This document shows, one piece after another, positions 41,881 to 50,166 of a DNA stretch of 64,000 bases. Numbering within the stretch: the stretch's first letter is position 1; each line of letters begins with the position of its first letter. The notes beneath the pieces are model-generated. The model had not been told where the DNA came from. It did no database searches and was given only the letters and a program-made list of their open reading frames with translations. A program made the translations under genes and the position numbers. The stretch lies in assembly GCF_947367085.1 (NCBI RefSeq), contig NZ_CANBCP010000002.1, positions 22,167 through 86,166 on the forward strand. Reading direction: 5' to 3'. This DNA comes from an uncultured Lactobacillus sp. (GTDB lineage: Bacteria; Bacillota; Bacilli; Lactobacillales; Lactobacillaceae).

Positions 41881-42980
41881 TAGTAGCTGCGATCTCCCTC
41901 CCAAAGCTGATCACTATTTGGTTCATAAACATAATAAACTTGGTTTGGATCGCCACTATTCCAATCAAAGTTTGTATTCTTTGAATTTTGATAAGTTTCA
42001 TTATTACTCAAATCTTCTTTTTCTAAATCCATATCAGAACGTACAATATCAGAACAGCGCTGAAGTTCCTTATCACTCATTACTTGATAAGAAGCATCCC
42101 CAATCATCGCACCTGTACCATGTAAATAATCGCTAGTCATATTATTGGTGCACTTACGATAATTTTTAACAATGGCCACCATAGAATTAAAAGTAATATT
42201 AGTTCTAATACTGTTAGAAGCCGAATCAAGCACGCTATCAAGGTTTTCAATAGTTTTTACAGATAAAGCATTTTTTAAAACCGACATAATAACTTGTCTT
42301 TGGCGAAGCTGGCGCCCGTAATCACCTTGAGGGTCATCATAACGCATTCTTGAATATGCTAGAGCCTGACTACCATTAAGATGAACTTTCTTACCTTTGG
42401 TAAAGGAATAGCCGTCATAAGTAAATGTTAATGGGGGCGTAACATCAACGCCGCCGACACCATTTACCAACTTTCTCATGCCACCCATATTCATCACAAT
42501 ATAGTACTTCAAAGGAACATTGAGTAAGCGACTTGTAGTCTTCATCGCCATTTTCGGTCCACCAATATTATAAGCCGCATTTATTTTATGAACACTAAAA
42601 CTGTCTGTTCCAATCATTTGGGCCATAGTATCACGCGGAATTGACATCAACGAGACCTTCTTTTTCGATGGATTCACAGTTGCGATAATCATCGTATCTG
42701 AATTACCGTTTTTTTCTTTCCGACCAAAAGCACCAGTATCAGTTCCCAAAAGTAAAATTGAAAATGGTTGCTTACCATTGAAACTATCCTGAGCAACTGC
42801 ATTTTGTGGATCATAAGTCTTATCAACCGCATTTTTTGTCTTGACATAAATTGAGCCGATATAAATCCCCACACCTGCGATTAAGATTAAAATGATTAGG
42901 CCAATCCAGCGCCAGATATGCTTTTTATGATGTCTTTGCTCATTGAGTTCTACTCGAGATTGTATCGGTTTTTTATCCAT
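41880..42980 (-). CDS. LytR-CpsA-Psr (LCP) family ligase
   Basis: Membrane-anchored phosphotransferase attaching teichoic acids or capsule to peptidoglycan. 366 residues: cytoplasmic basic N terminus, one membrane segment (IGLIILILIAGVGIYIG), then the LCP domain with LLLGTDTGAFGRKE, SDTMIIATVNP, SIPRDTM, the conserved ALAYSRMRYDDPQGDYGRQLRQ block. I chose MDKKPIQ (AAGGATTT upstream) over the 20-residue-longer frame. It precedes plsY. Confidence 0.93.
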   Translation of the reverse strand: MDKKPIQSRVELNEQRHHKKHIWRWIGLIILILIAGVGIYIGSIYVKTKNAVDKTYDPQNAVAQDSFNGKQPFSILLLGTDTGAFGRKEKNGNSDTMIIATVNPSKKKVSLMSIPRDTMAQMIGTDSFSVHKINAAYNIGGPKMAMKTTSRLLNVPLKYYIVMNMGGMRKLVNGVGGVDVTPPLTFTYDGYSFTKGKKVHLNGSQALAYSRMRYDDPQGDYGRQLRQRQVIMSVLKNALSVKTIENLDSVLDSASNSIRTNITFNSMVAIVKNYRKCTNNMTSDYLHGTGAMIGDASYQVMSDKELQRCSDIVRSDMDLEKEDLSNNETYQNSKNTNFDWNSGDPNQVYYVYEPNSDQLWEGDRSY

Positions 42981-43093
42981 AATAAATCCTTTGCTTTCTA
43001 GAAAATCAAAATTTATTATAGCAAATCGGATTTGCATTAAAACTCTAATTTAAAATCTTTACTAATTAATAAATAATCTTACTCGCATAAATT

Positions 43094-43129
43094 AAAAGCA
43101 CAATACCTAATTAATTGATATTGTGCTTT
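43094..43129 (-). terminator. Terminator after the aldose epimerase gene
   Basis: Minus-strand AAAGCACAATA/TATTGTGCTTTT hairpin with 13-base loop; T run short. Confidence 0.65.
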
Positions 43130-43132
43130 ATC

Positions 43133-44014
43133 TTATTGCAATGTCAAAGTAGTTGAAAATTCCACCTTTTGTTCAGGCTCTAATAAATGATTGCCTTCTT
43201 TTTGACTCCAATCAACTAAAGTATTACTTTCTTGATCTGGTAAGCCATTAAGTGGAGCGATACATAAAAACTTAGCTTCTTGCTTGGCCATCGTCCACAA
43301 AGCAACATGATCAAATTCTTCAAGTGAAACTCCAAGCTGATGGTCGGATTTTTCGCTCGTTACATCAACCTGCGTTAAGCCAGGAGTAGCAATTACAATT
43401 GGACCTGCTTCAAAGTCAGAATACTTTAATTGAAGGCTGTTTTTATCAGTACCAGAAACAGTATAAATTTCCTTTTCACGTAAAGAATGATCAGTTAATT
43501 TATATTTAGTAAGCTCAGGCACTTCAGGCTCAAAAGTTAAGCTATAATCTGAGAATTTAAGATTATCAGTAATAATTGGTATATTAAAAGTTGGTTTAAA
43601 ACCTAAAGCAAATGGCATCGTCTTTTGAGAATTGTTTTGAACTAAAAAGCGGACGTGAAGATGATTTCCCTCTAGAGCGTAAGTTACCATTAGTGAAAAC
43701 TCAAAAGGATATATCTTTAAAGTTTCTTCGTTATCAGTTAGAGTCAAACTAACCTGTTCGTCGCCCTTATCTACAACAGTCCAAGAATAATCGCTTGCAA
43801 AACCATTGGGCTTCATCGAAAAAGCTTTTCCATCTATGACATACTGGTCATTTACCGATCCACCAACTGCTGGAAAAAGAATTGGTGCATGCTTTTTCCA
43901 TTCAATTCCATTCCATATAAAGTCGAAATTACCATTTTTATCAATGACATGAGTAACCTGCGCCCCCATTTCATCGATTCCAACCCTTAACTGGTTGTTT
44001 TCAATTGTTAACAT
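43133..44014 (-). CDS. Aldose 1-epimerase family protein (LacX-like)
   Basis: 293-residue beta-sandwich protein of the galactose mutarotase superfamily, LacX branch. Recognised by the start MLTIENNQLRVGIDEMGAQ, the FIWNGIEWKKHAPILFPAVGG segment and HVRFLVQNNSQKTMPFALGFKPTFN. Canonical GalM is longer (about 340). It interconverts sugar anomers in the family; substrate here unproved. Start chosen for AGGAGAA ten bases upstream. Not next to lacZ in this window. Confidence 0.85.
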   Translation of the reverse strand: MLTIENNQLRVGIDEMGAQVTHVIDKNGNFDFIWNGIEWKKHAPILFPAVGGSVNDQYVIDGKAFSMKPNGFASDYSWTVVDKGDEQVSLTLTDNEETLKIYPFEFSLMVTYALEGNHLHVRFLVQNNSQKTMPFALGFKPTFNIPIITDNLKFSDYSLTFEPEVPELTKYKLTDHSLREKEIYTVSGTDKNSLQLKYSDFEAGPIVIATPGLTQVDVTSEKSDHQLGVSLEEFDHVALWTMAKQEAKFLCIAPLNGLPDQESNTLVDWSQKEGNHLLEPEQKVEFSTTLTLQ

Positions 44015-44233
44015 TAACGATTCTCCTAGACACAATAAACCATTATCTCTCTTTTTGAAAATATCATGGAAATCTTAGTATGTCAACTATAAGCCTATCC
44101 ATGTAAACAATTTGATCAGATCGAGATAATAAACGCAAAAATTTTTATTATAAATGACTTGACTTTTAATTTTAATTTAATACAATAAAAGATGTTCTAA
44201 GAAAAATCATTTTTAATTAGGACAAGTTGATAC

Positions 44234-44268
44234 AAAAAAGGCATCCATTCATGTGGATGTCTTTTTTG
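44234..44268 (-). terminator. Terminator after the GRP sugar transporter gene
   Basis: Minus-strand GACATCCA/TGGATGCC stem with six-base loop and TTTTTTG. Confidence 0.85.
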
Positions 44269-44276
44269 TTTCTTAA

Positions 44277-45140
44277 TTAAAATAAAGTAGTCATTACTGC
44301 CCCAGCAATAATCAATACCAAACCTAAGAGTGTAAAGACAAGACCTTTTTGCGTCTTTTTTTCATGTAAGAAAATCAAACCACCTAAAGTTGAAATTACT
44401 ACACAAAGTTGTGAAATAACAAAGGCCATGTTTACGCCGTTAGCTTGAACAGAAAGAATATAAGCAAGTGCAGCGACTGAATATAAGATACCTGCTACAC
44501 CGCTTTGGAAAGTCGCTTTTTGACCCCAAGCAGCGATGTTGCCAGTAGCTAAAGTATAGATAAAGACTGCTACAACCATCCCTGCGGTTTGACCAAAAAA
44601 GATGGATACTCCTGAACCAGTCAGTGCCTTTGGAATAGAACTTGAAGCTACATAACCTAAAGTGGTTAAAACAAGCAAGATGATAGTACTTACTTGGTTT
44701 TGCTTGCTTCCTTCAGCAGTTCCTTTATCAGTCATTGATGTTAAAACAACACCAAAAATCAAAACTAAAATTCCTAAAAAGCCCCAAATCTTGGCTTGAC
44801 TTGAGCCCCATTCACCAAATGCTACCACTCCAACTAAAGGCACACCAATTAATTGTAGCCCCGTTGAAATAGGCATTGTTTCAGAAACACCGATGCGTGC
44901 ATAAGAAATATATTGTCCTACTTGACCTACTACCCATAACGCTCCACCTAAAGCAGAAATTAAAAATAGTGACCAACTAATTGCTGGATGCAAAATAAGC
45001 ATCACTAAAGCTCCAAAAACAAATGAAGCAGCAACAGTTCCGACAATTTGATTATAAACTGTACTCTTTTTCACACTTGCAATGACTAGCGGCATCAGAC
45101 CCCAGCCAAGTGCGGGAATAAATAAATATAAATATTTCAT
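44277..45140 (-). CDS. GRP-family sugar uptake protein (GlcU/RhaT-like)
   Basis: 287 residues, ten membrane segments in a DMT-like pattern. KYLYLFIPALGWGLMPLVIASVKK and GVSETMPISTGLQLIGVP are typical of the glucose/ribose porter family (GlcU, RbsU). It imports sugar by proton symport in characterised members; glucose or ribose here is uncertain. Stands alone with its own terminator. Confidence 0.85.
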   Translation of the reverse strand: MKYLYLFIPALGWGLMPLVIASVKKSTVYNQIVGTVAASFVFGALVMLILHPAISWSLFLISALGGALWVVGQVGQYISYARIGVSETMPISTGLQLIGVPLVGVVAFGEWGSSQAKIWGFLGILVLIFGVVLTSMTDKGTAEGSKQNQVSTIILLVLTTLGYVASSSIPKALTGSGVSIFFGQTAGMVVAVFIYTLATGNIAAWGQKATFQSGVAGILYSVAALAYILSVQANGVNMAFVISQLCVVISTLGGLIFLHEKKTQKGLVFTLLGLVLIIAGAVMTTLF

Positions 45141-45243
45141 AGTTTGTCTCCCTAACTTTTTGTAACTTTAGTATTTTAACAGGGATCCGGGGCTTTTTGC
45201 AATCCTATACTTTTATAAATACAAAAATAAGGACACTAGGTCC

Positions 45244-46176
45244 TTACTCCTTTTCTTTAATAATATAGATTGGTCGATTCTTAACTTGGATATAAATCCG
45301 ACCCAAATATTTCCCTAAAATTCCGATACATAAAAGCTGCAGACCACCCAGCAATAAGATTATACATACCAAGGAGGCCCATCCAAAAATACTCGATCCT
45401 GGATCTACAAAATATCGAATCAAGACAAATAAAAATCCCATTAGAGAAATGATAAAGGAAGTCGTTCCAATCCAAACCGCGATATTCAGTGGAGCTTGTG
45501 AAAAGTCCGCAATTCCATCCATTGCATACTTAAACAACTTCCAAGTATTCCAGTCACTTTCTCCAGCGACACGTTCTACATTGTGGTAATCTAGATACTT
45601 AGTTTTAAACCCTACCCAAGAAAATATTCCCTTTGAAAAGCGATTATATTCGGGCATATTCAAAACAGCATCCACCATTTGCCGTGTCATCATGCGATAA
45701 TCACGTGCTCCAGGAACAATTTCAGTATTCGACACTCTATTTACTATTTTATAGAACATATCTGACAAAAAAGATTTGAACTTGGCTTCACCAGTTCTAT
45801 CAACGCGCCTAGTTCCAACACAATCATATTGCCCAGTTTTTATTAAATTGTACATCTGAGGTAAAAACTCTGGTGGATCTTGCAAATCTACATCCATTAC
45901 TACAATATAATTCCCAGTAGCTGCTTGAAGGCCAGCATATAAAGCTGCTTCTTTACCAAAGTTTCTTGAAAATGACACAAAATGGACATGCTCGGGATCT
46001 TCTTTGTGTAAGCTCTTCAATTCATCTAGTGTCTTATCATGCGAGCCATCATTTACAAACCAATATTCATAAGAAAGCTCTGGAATAGTTGCCATTACTT
46101 TTTGAACTGCTGGATAAAAAAGAGGGATACTTTCTTGTTCATTATAGCAAGGTACAATTATTGATAGCTTATCCAT
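45244..46176 (-). CDS. GtrB-type bactoprenol glycosyltransferase (GT2)
   Basis: 310 residues: GT-A domain with IIVPCYNEQESIP, DVDLQDPPEFL (metal-binding DxD) and ARDYRMMTR, then two C-terminal membrane segments. GtrB-type enzymes load glucose or another sugar on undecaprenyl phosphate for envelope glycosylation. It lies two bases after the GtrA-like gene, forming a two-gene operon. Sugar donor unproved. Confidence 0.92.
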   Translation of the reverse strand: MDKLSIIVPCYNEQESIPLFYPAVQKVMATIPELSYEYWFVNDGSHDKTLDELKSLHKEDPEHVHFVSFSRNFGKEAALYAGLQAATGNYIVVMDVDLQDPPEFLPQMYNLIKTGQYDCVGTRRVDRTGEAKFKSFLSDMFYKIVNRVSNTEIVPGARDYRMMTRQMVDAVLNMPEYNRFSKGIFSWVGFKTKYLDYHNVERVAGESDWNTWKLFKYAMDGIADFSQAPLNIAVWIGTTSFIISLMGFLFVLIRYFVDPGSSIFGWASLVCIILLLGGLQLLCIGILGKYLGRIYIQVKNRPIYIIKEKE

Positions 46177-46177
46177 T

Positions 46178-46603
46178 TTATTCCTTTACCTTCTTTTTAT
46201 CTTTTCTAAATGTTAAGACCTTGTTGATAACAAATTGAATTAATGTGGCAATGAAAGTTGAAATGACCTTTACTATTATTTTGTCATATCCCAATTTATC
46301 AACAAAAATAAATAAACATCCCGTAGTAAACAAAGTTGTTATTTGACCTACTAAATAATATGAAATAAAGCGCAAAAGCAGCTTATCATGGACTTTAAAG
46401 TTAGCAAATGAATTCCAAAAAAAGTTGTTGATTAAACCACAACTTGAACTAACAAAGTTAGCCAGTTCAACATTCACATTCAATTTAACTAAAATAGTAA
46501 ACACACCAAAATCAACTACTAATCCTAACAGTCCAATCAGAATATAACCAACCAGTTGTCTAAAATCTTGTGATAAGAGTAGTTTTTTTCCTTTATCAAG
46601 CAT
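46178..46603 (-). CDS. GtrA-like flippase
   Basis: 141 residues with four membrane segments, GtrA/DPMS family pattern (VGYILIGLLGLVVDFGVF, SSSCGLINNFFWNSFANFK). GtrA proteins are thought to flip polyprenol-linked sugars across the membrane. Directly upstream of the GtrB-type enzyme; the pair probably glycosylates teichoic acid or another wall polymer. Confidence 0.9.
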   Translation of the reverse strand: MLDKGKKLLLSQDFRQLVGYILIGLLGLVVDFGVFTILVKLNVNVELANFVSSSCGLINNFFWNSFANFKVHDKLLLRFISYYLVGQITTLFTTGCLFIFVDKLGYDKIIVKVISTFIATLIQFVINKVLTFRKDKKKVKE

Positions 46604-46687
46604 ACTTTTTCCTAAATTAATAATATGGGATATTTGAACATCAAGTTATATCATTAAAATAAATCTCAGATTTGTCAAGTTTTTTAT

Positions 46688-46716
46688 TTGACAATAGAAA
46701 TAAACCATAATAAAAT
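46688..46716 (+). promoter_or_regulatory. Promoter of the S14 gene
   Basis: TTGACA (46688-46693), 17-base spacer, TAAAAT (46711-46716), about 65 bases before the start codon. A clear Zur box was not seen. Confidence 0.75.
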
Positions 46717-46779
46717 ATACTTACTTTTAATTAGCACATATTTTAGTACAAAAAATTTTATATAAAAAGGAGTAGATAT

Positions 46780-47037
46780 ATGGCTAAAAAATCCAAAATT
46801 GTTAAAGCTGCCAAGCAGCGTGAATTAATTAAAAAGTATTACGAATTAAAAGAGCAAGGCAATATTGAAGCATTGGCCAAATTGCCACGTAACGCTCGTC
46901 CAGTCCACTTCCACAACCGTGATTTAGAAGATGGACGTCCACATGGCTTTATGCGTAAATTCGGCATGTCACGTTTACGCTTTAAAGAACTTGCTCACAA
47001 AGGACAACTTCCTGGCGTTCGCAAAGCAAGTTGGTAA
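46780..47037 (+). CDS. rpsN: 30S ribosomal protein S14, zinc-independent type
   Basis: 85 residues with the S14 signature [46 protein letters not shown]. The cysteines of the zinc ribbon found in the short (about 61 residue) S14 are absent, so this is the C-minus form that in Bacillus replaces the zinc form under zinc limitation. It is a stand-alone gene with a good promoter (AAAAGGAG RBS) and a bidirectional terminator, not in the ribosomal protein operon. Confidence 0.95.
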   Translation: MAKKSKIVKAAKQRELIKKYYELKEQGNIEALAKLPRNARPVHFHNRDLEDGRPHGFMRKFGMSRLRFKELAHKGQLPGVRKASW

Positions 47038-47050
47038 TAAAAAATAAAAA

Positions 47051-47077
47051 AGCCTCCGACAATGTCGGGGGCTTTTT
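47051..47077. terminator. Bidirectional terminator between S14 and gpmA
   Basis: GCCTCCGAC/GTCGGGGGC stem (one G-T pair) with AAT loop, A run left, T run right. Confidence 0.87.
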
Positions 47078-47091
47078 AGTTGGCTTAACAA

Positions 47092-47784
47092 TTACTTATC
47101 AAGCTTTTCTTTGTTAACAACGTTCAATTGGTCATCGAATGTGTAAACAACTGGTTCACCAGTCTTCATTTCTAAGTCCATGATGTCATCATCTGAGATG
47201 TTTTCAATGTACTTAGTTAAAGCACGAAGTGAGTTACCGTGAGCAGCAATAATAACGTTCTTGCCGTCAAGTAAGTCTGGAGCAATGTGATCTTCCCAGA
47301 ATGGCATTACACGATCCAAAGTTACGTGTAAGTTTTCTGCCTTAGGAACGATGTGTGGATCCAAGTTTGCGTAACGACGGTCATGTGCTTGGCTGAATTC
47401 GTTATCATCATCAATAGCTGGTGGCAAAACATCGTATGAACGACGCCAAATGTGAACTTGTTCGTCGCCGTACTTTTCAGCAGTAGCCTTCTTGTTTAAA
47501 CCTTGTAATGCACCGTAGTGACGTTCGTTTAATCTCCAGGTCTTAGTTTCTGGAATCCAAAGTTGGTCACTTTCTTCAAGTGCAAAGTGTAAAGTCTTGA
47601 TGGCACGAGTTAATAATGAAGTGTAAGCTTGGTCAAATTCAAGACCGTGTTCCTTAATTAACTTACCAGCCTTCTTGGCTTCTTCAACACCCTTAGGTGA
47701 AAGATCAACGTCAACCCAACCAGTAAATTGGTTTGAAAGGTTCCATTCACTTTGACCGTGACGAATTAAAACTAATTTCGACAT
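47092..47784 (-). CDS. gpmA: 2,3-bisphosphoglycerate-dependent phosphoglycerate mutase
   Basis: Glycolytic enzyme, 230 residues. Catalytic His in [23 protein letters not shown] and the second His in [10 protein letters not shown] are intact. High use of preferred codons fits strong expression. Start MSKLVL preceded by AAAAGGAG. Monocistronic. Confidence 0.97.
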   Translation of the reverse strand: MSKLVLIRHGQSEWNLSNQFTGWVDVDLSPKGVEEAKKAGKLIKEHGLEFDQAYTSLLTRAIKTLHFALEESDQLWIPETKTWRLNERHYGALQGLNKKATAEKYGDEQVHIWRRSYDVLPPAIDDDNEFSQAHDRRYANLDPHIVPKAENLHVTLDRVMPFWEDHIAPDLLDGKNVIIAAHGNSLRALTKYIENISDDDIMDLEMKTGEPVVYTFDDQLNVVNKEKLDK

Positions 47785-47952
47785 GAACTGTATCTCCTTT
47801 TAAATTCAATGTTTCAGTAACTATTTTACACGCTTAGTCAAAAAAATCATAGGAAATCAGAAAAAAACTAATAATTCTCTTGCCCAATCTAATGCTAAAA
47901 TATAATTGTATAGATTTTATAACTTGTTTTATTTTTATAGATAGGTGTTTTT

Positions 47953-48378
47953 ATGGAAAACGAAATTAATTTAGATGGCGGCCATTTAACTATTGAGCAG
48001 TTAAATGCAATTTTTCACACTATTCCTCAAGAAATGGATGTATTAGACGAAAATGATGTAGTTGTCTGGTCATCGATGAATAATCACCGCTTATTTAAGC
48101 GCACTCCAGCTGATGTTGGCAAAACTGTATATGAGGTCCATCCTGGTCATTCTCAAGGCCGCGTTAAAGCCGTTTTAAAGCAAATGCATGATAACAAACG
48201 CAAATCACTTTCAATTATTATTACTAAAGATAAACAACCAGTAAACATTTCTTTTTATAGCCTGCATAATGAGCAAGGAAAATATATTGGCTGCATTGAA
48301 GTGACTCAACCTGTAGCTAACTTACAAGTTAAGCATAGCAAGTGGCGCAACATCTTGAACATGATCAAAAAACATTAG
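47953..48378 (+). CDS. Stand-alone PAS domain protein (DUF438 C-terminal type)
   Basis: 141 residues made up of one PAS fold: LTIEQLNAIFHTIPQEMDVLDENDVVVW, the TVYEVHPGHSQGRV segment, and EQGKYIGCIEVTQPV. This matches the PAS domain found after DUF438 in larger proteins that bind haem or small ligands. No DUF438, kinase or output domain is fused. It may act as a solo ligand-binding regulator. The role is unknown. Terminator follows. Confidence 0.75.
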   Translation: MENEINLDGGHLTIEQLNAIFHTIPQEMDVLDENDVVVWSSMNNHRLFKRTPADVGKTVYEVHPGHSQGRVKAVLKQMHDNKRKSLSIIITKDKQPVNISFYSLHNEQGKYIGCIEVTQPVANLQVKHSKWRNILNMIKKH

Positions 48379-48383
48379 TTTTT

Positions 48384-48406
48384 GGCACCGTCTGGGTGCC
48401 TTTTTT
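48384..48406 (+). terminator. Terminator after the PAS protein gene
   Basis: GGCACC/GGTGCC stem with five-base loop and TTTTTT. Confidence 0.85.
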
Positions 48407-48458
48407 GTATGCAAAAAGTGTAGAATATTAAATGTAGATTTTTTGTGAAGGAGTTTTA

Positions 48459-49277
48459 ATGGTGAAAAAAAATAAACTTACCTGGATTATGGCTATCGCT
48501 TTAACAAGTATGCTTTTTGTTCTAGCAGGCTGCAGTAAACACAAAGAAAGTGGCGATAACTTACCTTCTGCCAAAAGCTTAATAACTGCTAATTTTGCTA
48601 AAAGTATGGCAAATGGTCATTATAGTCAAACAATTAAGTCAACTGAAATGAAGCAAAGTAGCCGCGATAATGGCTACTTTAAAGGCACTAATCCAATCAG
48701 TATGACTTATTCATTAACTAGCAAAGGTAAAACTCAGGGTGAACAAATTTGGCTTACTGATAGTGAACTATATTTATTATTAGAACAAAACAAGGGTAAA
48801 TGGATCAAAAACAAATCAACCGCTGACAACTTTGATCCTGATCAAGTAACCCGTCGCTTTAAACCAAGTACTTACACTTCATTAAATAAGGCTATTGCTA
48901 AACATGCGGTCGTTAAACAAAATAGTACTAACTACACAGTAACTTATAGCGGCGCTGACAGTAATGTGTGGAAACAATTAAATAGTCTAATTGTGGATAC
49001 TTTAAACACTCCGGGTTCTCAAAATATGAATGTTGCCCAAATGGTATCAGCAGCCCAAGTTCAAAATGTACGCGTTATTTACACTATTAATAAGTCTTCG
49101 AAGATGATTACCAAAATTGATATGAAGGCTAACTTCAGTGTTGGTGGCCGTTACAATTTTGCTTGGACTACAAAATTTGATGAGTTAAATACCCACAATG
49201 ATTTAACTGTACCAGCCAATATTCAAAAAAATGCTATTGATGTTCAAAAAATCAAAGCAAGTCAAAAAAGTAATTAG
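48459..49277 (+). CDS. Putative lipoprotein, first of a tandem pair
   Basis: 272 residues with a signal peptide and lipobox LAGC (Cys near residue 25). The body resembles proteins of the DUF6612 type (ANFAKSMANGHYSQTIKS...WLTDSELYLLLE), a beta-rich fold related to LolA/LppX lipid-carrier-like folds. Fourteen bases downstream lies a paralogue with the same order of strands. No enzyme motif. An extracytoplasmic lipid or polymer carrier is possible; that is inference. Confidence 0.7.
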   Translation: MVKKNKLTWIMAIALTSMLFVLAGCSKHKESGDNLPSAKSLITANFAKSMANGHYSQTIKSTEMKQSSRDNGYFKGTNPISMTYSLTSKGKTQGEQIWLTDSELYLLLEQNKGKWIKNKSTADNFDPDQVTRRFKPSTYTSLNKAIAKHAVVKQNSTNYTVTYSGADSNVWKQLNSLIVDTLNTPGSQNMNVAQMVSAAQVQNVRVIYTINKSSKMITKIDMKANFSVGGRYNFAWTTKFDELNTHNDLTVPANIQKNAIDVQKIKASQKSN

Positions 49278-49291
49278 GAGAAAAGATCAAG

Positions 49292-50101
49292 ATGGATAAT
49301 AAGCCTGAAGCTAAAACAGCTAAGACCGAATCTAAAAACAAAAACATCAAAATTGTCGCAATTATTATTGCTATTTTAGTAGTGATTATCGCTGCAGTTT
49401 TCTTATTTTTAAACTTAACTAAGCCTAGTGCCAAAACTGCCTTAACTGAGGCCGCTAAAACTAAAATCACTTCAGCTAGAAGTACAATTGTCGTCACTAA
49501 TCAAAATGGCAAAAAACGTGAAACTGGCACAATGAACTACGAGTTCAACAAAAACTACATCCACTTATCTAGCAAATTTGACCCTAAATCAGCAGGTCAA
49601 GCTCAAGAAATGTGGTCTACTCCGAAACGAGTTTACAACTTAGATAAAGATAATAAGTGGCAATACATGGTCAAAACTAGTTTTGCACAAACCATTTTTA
49701 CCCAAATGTTTAGTTCTTATAACAAATTATTCACAGCTCATAATTTTGACCGCTTTTCAAATAAGGGATTTGCTGCTTTAAAGGTTAATTTAGATGGTTT
49801 TAATGGTTATACGATAACTTATCAAGGTAGTGACAAAAACGTCATAGCAGGCCTGCAAAAAGCATCTACTGTATCCGGCTCTACTCAAGAAGCAGACGTT
49901 TCGCAAATTAAAGACGTAAATTTGACTATTAAAATAGACCGTAAAAAACAATTACGTGACATGAATTACGTTGTAACCTATAAAAATAAGCAAGGCACAG
50001 TCAGCGTGCACTTGTTTGATATTAACAACGTTAACAACTTAAAAACTCCAGATGCATTAAAGAAAGCAACTCGCGTTAAAGTATCTAATATTGAAGATTA
50101 A
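49292..50101 (+). CDS. Membrane-anchored paralogue of the preceding lipoprotein
   Basis: 269 residues: a charged cytoplasmic N terminus, one membrane segment (KIVAIIIAILVVIIAAVFLFLNL), then an extracellular domain sharing the pattern of the previous protein (e.g. GYTITYQGSDKNV here, YTVTYSGADSNV there; then VSQIKDVNLTIKIDRKK). So the pair differs in anchor (transmembrane helix instead of lipid). Probably cotranscribed. Role unknown. Confidence 0.7.
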   Translation: MDNKPEAKTAKTESKNKNIKIVAIIIAILVVIIAAVFLFLNLTKPSAKTALTEAAKTKITSARSTIVVTNQNGKKRETGTMNYEFNKNYIHLSSKFDPKSAGQAQEMWSTPKRVYNLDKDNKWQYMVKTSFAQTIFTQMFSSYNKLFTAHNFDRFSNKGFAALKVNLDGFNGYTITYQGSDKNVIAGLQKASTVSGSTQEADVSQIKDVNLTIKIDRKKQLRDMNYVVTYKNKQGTVSVHLFDINNVNNLKTPDALKKATRVKVSNIED

Positions 50102-50123
50102 CTTCAACTAAATATGGCACAAC

Positions 50124-50166
50124 AAAAGCCGATCTGATCAATCAACTTTAATCAGATCGGCTTTTT
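50124..50166. terminator. Bidirectional terminator
   Basis: AAAAGCCGATCTGAT/ATCAGATCGGCTTTTT stem with 12-base loop between convergent genes; its right arm reaches the antiporter stop codon. Confidence 0.9.
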
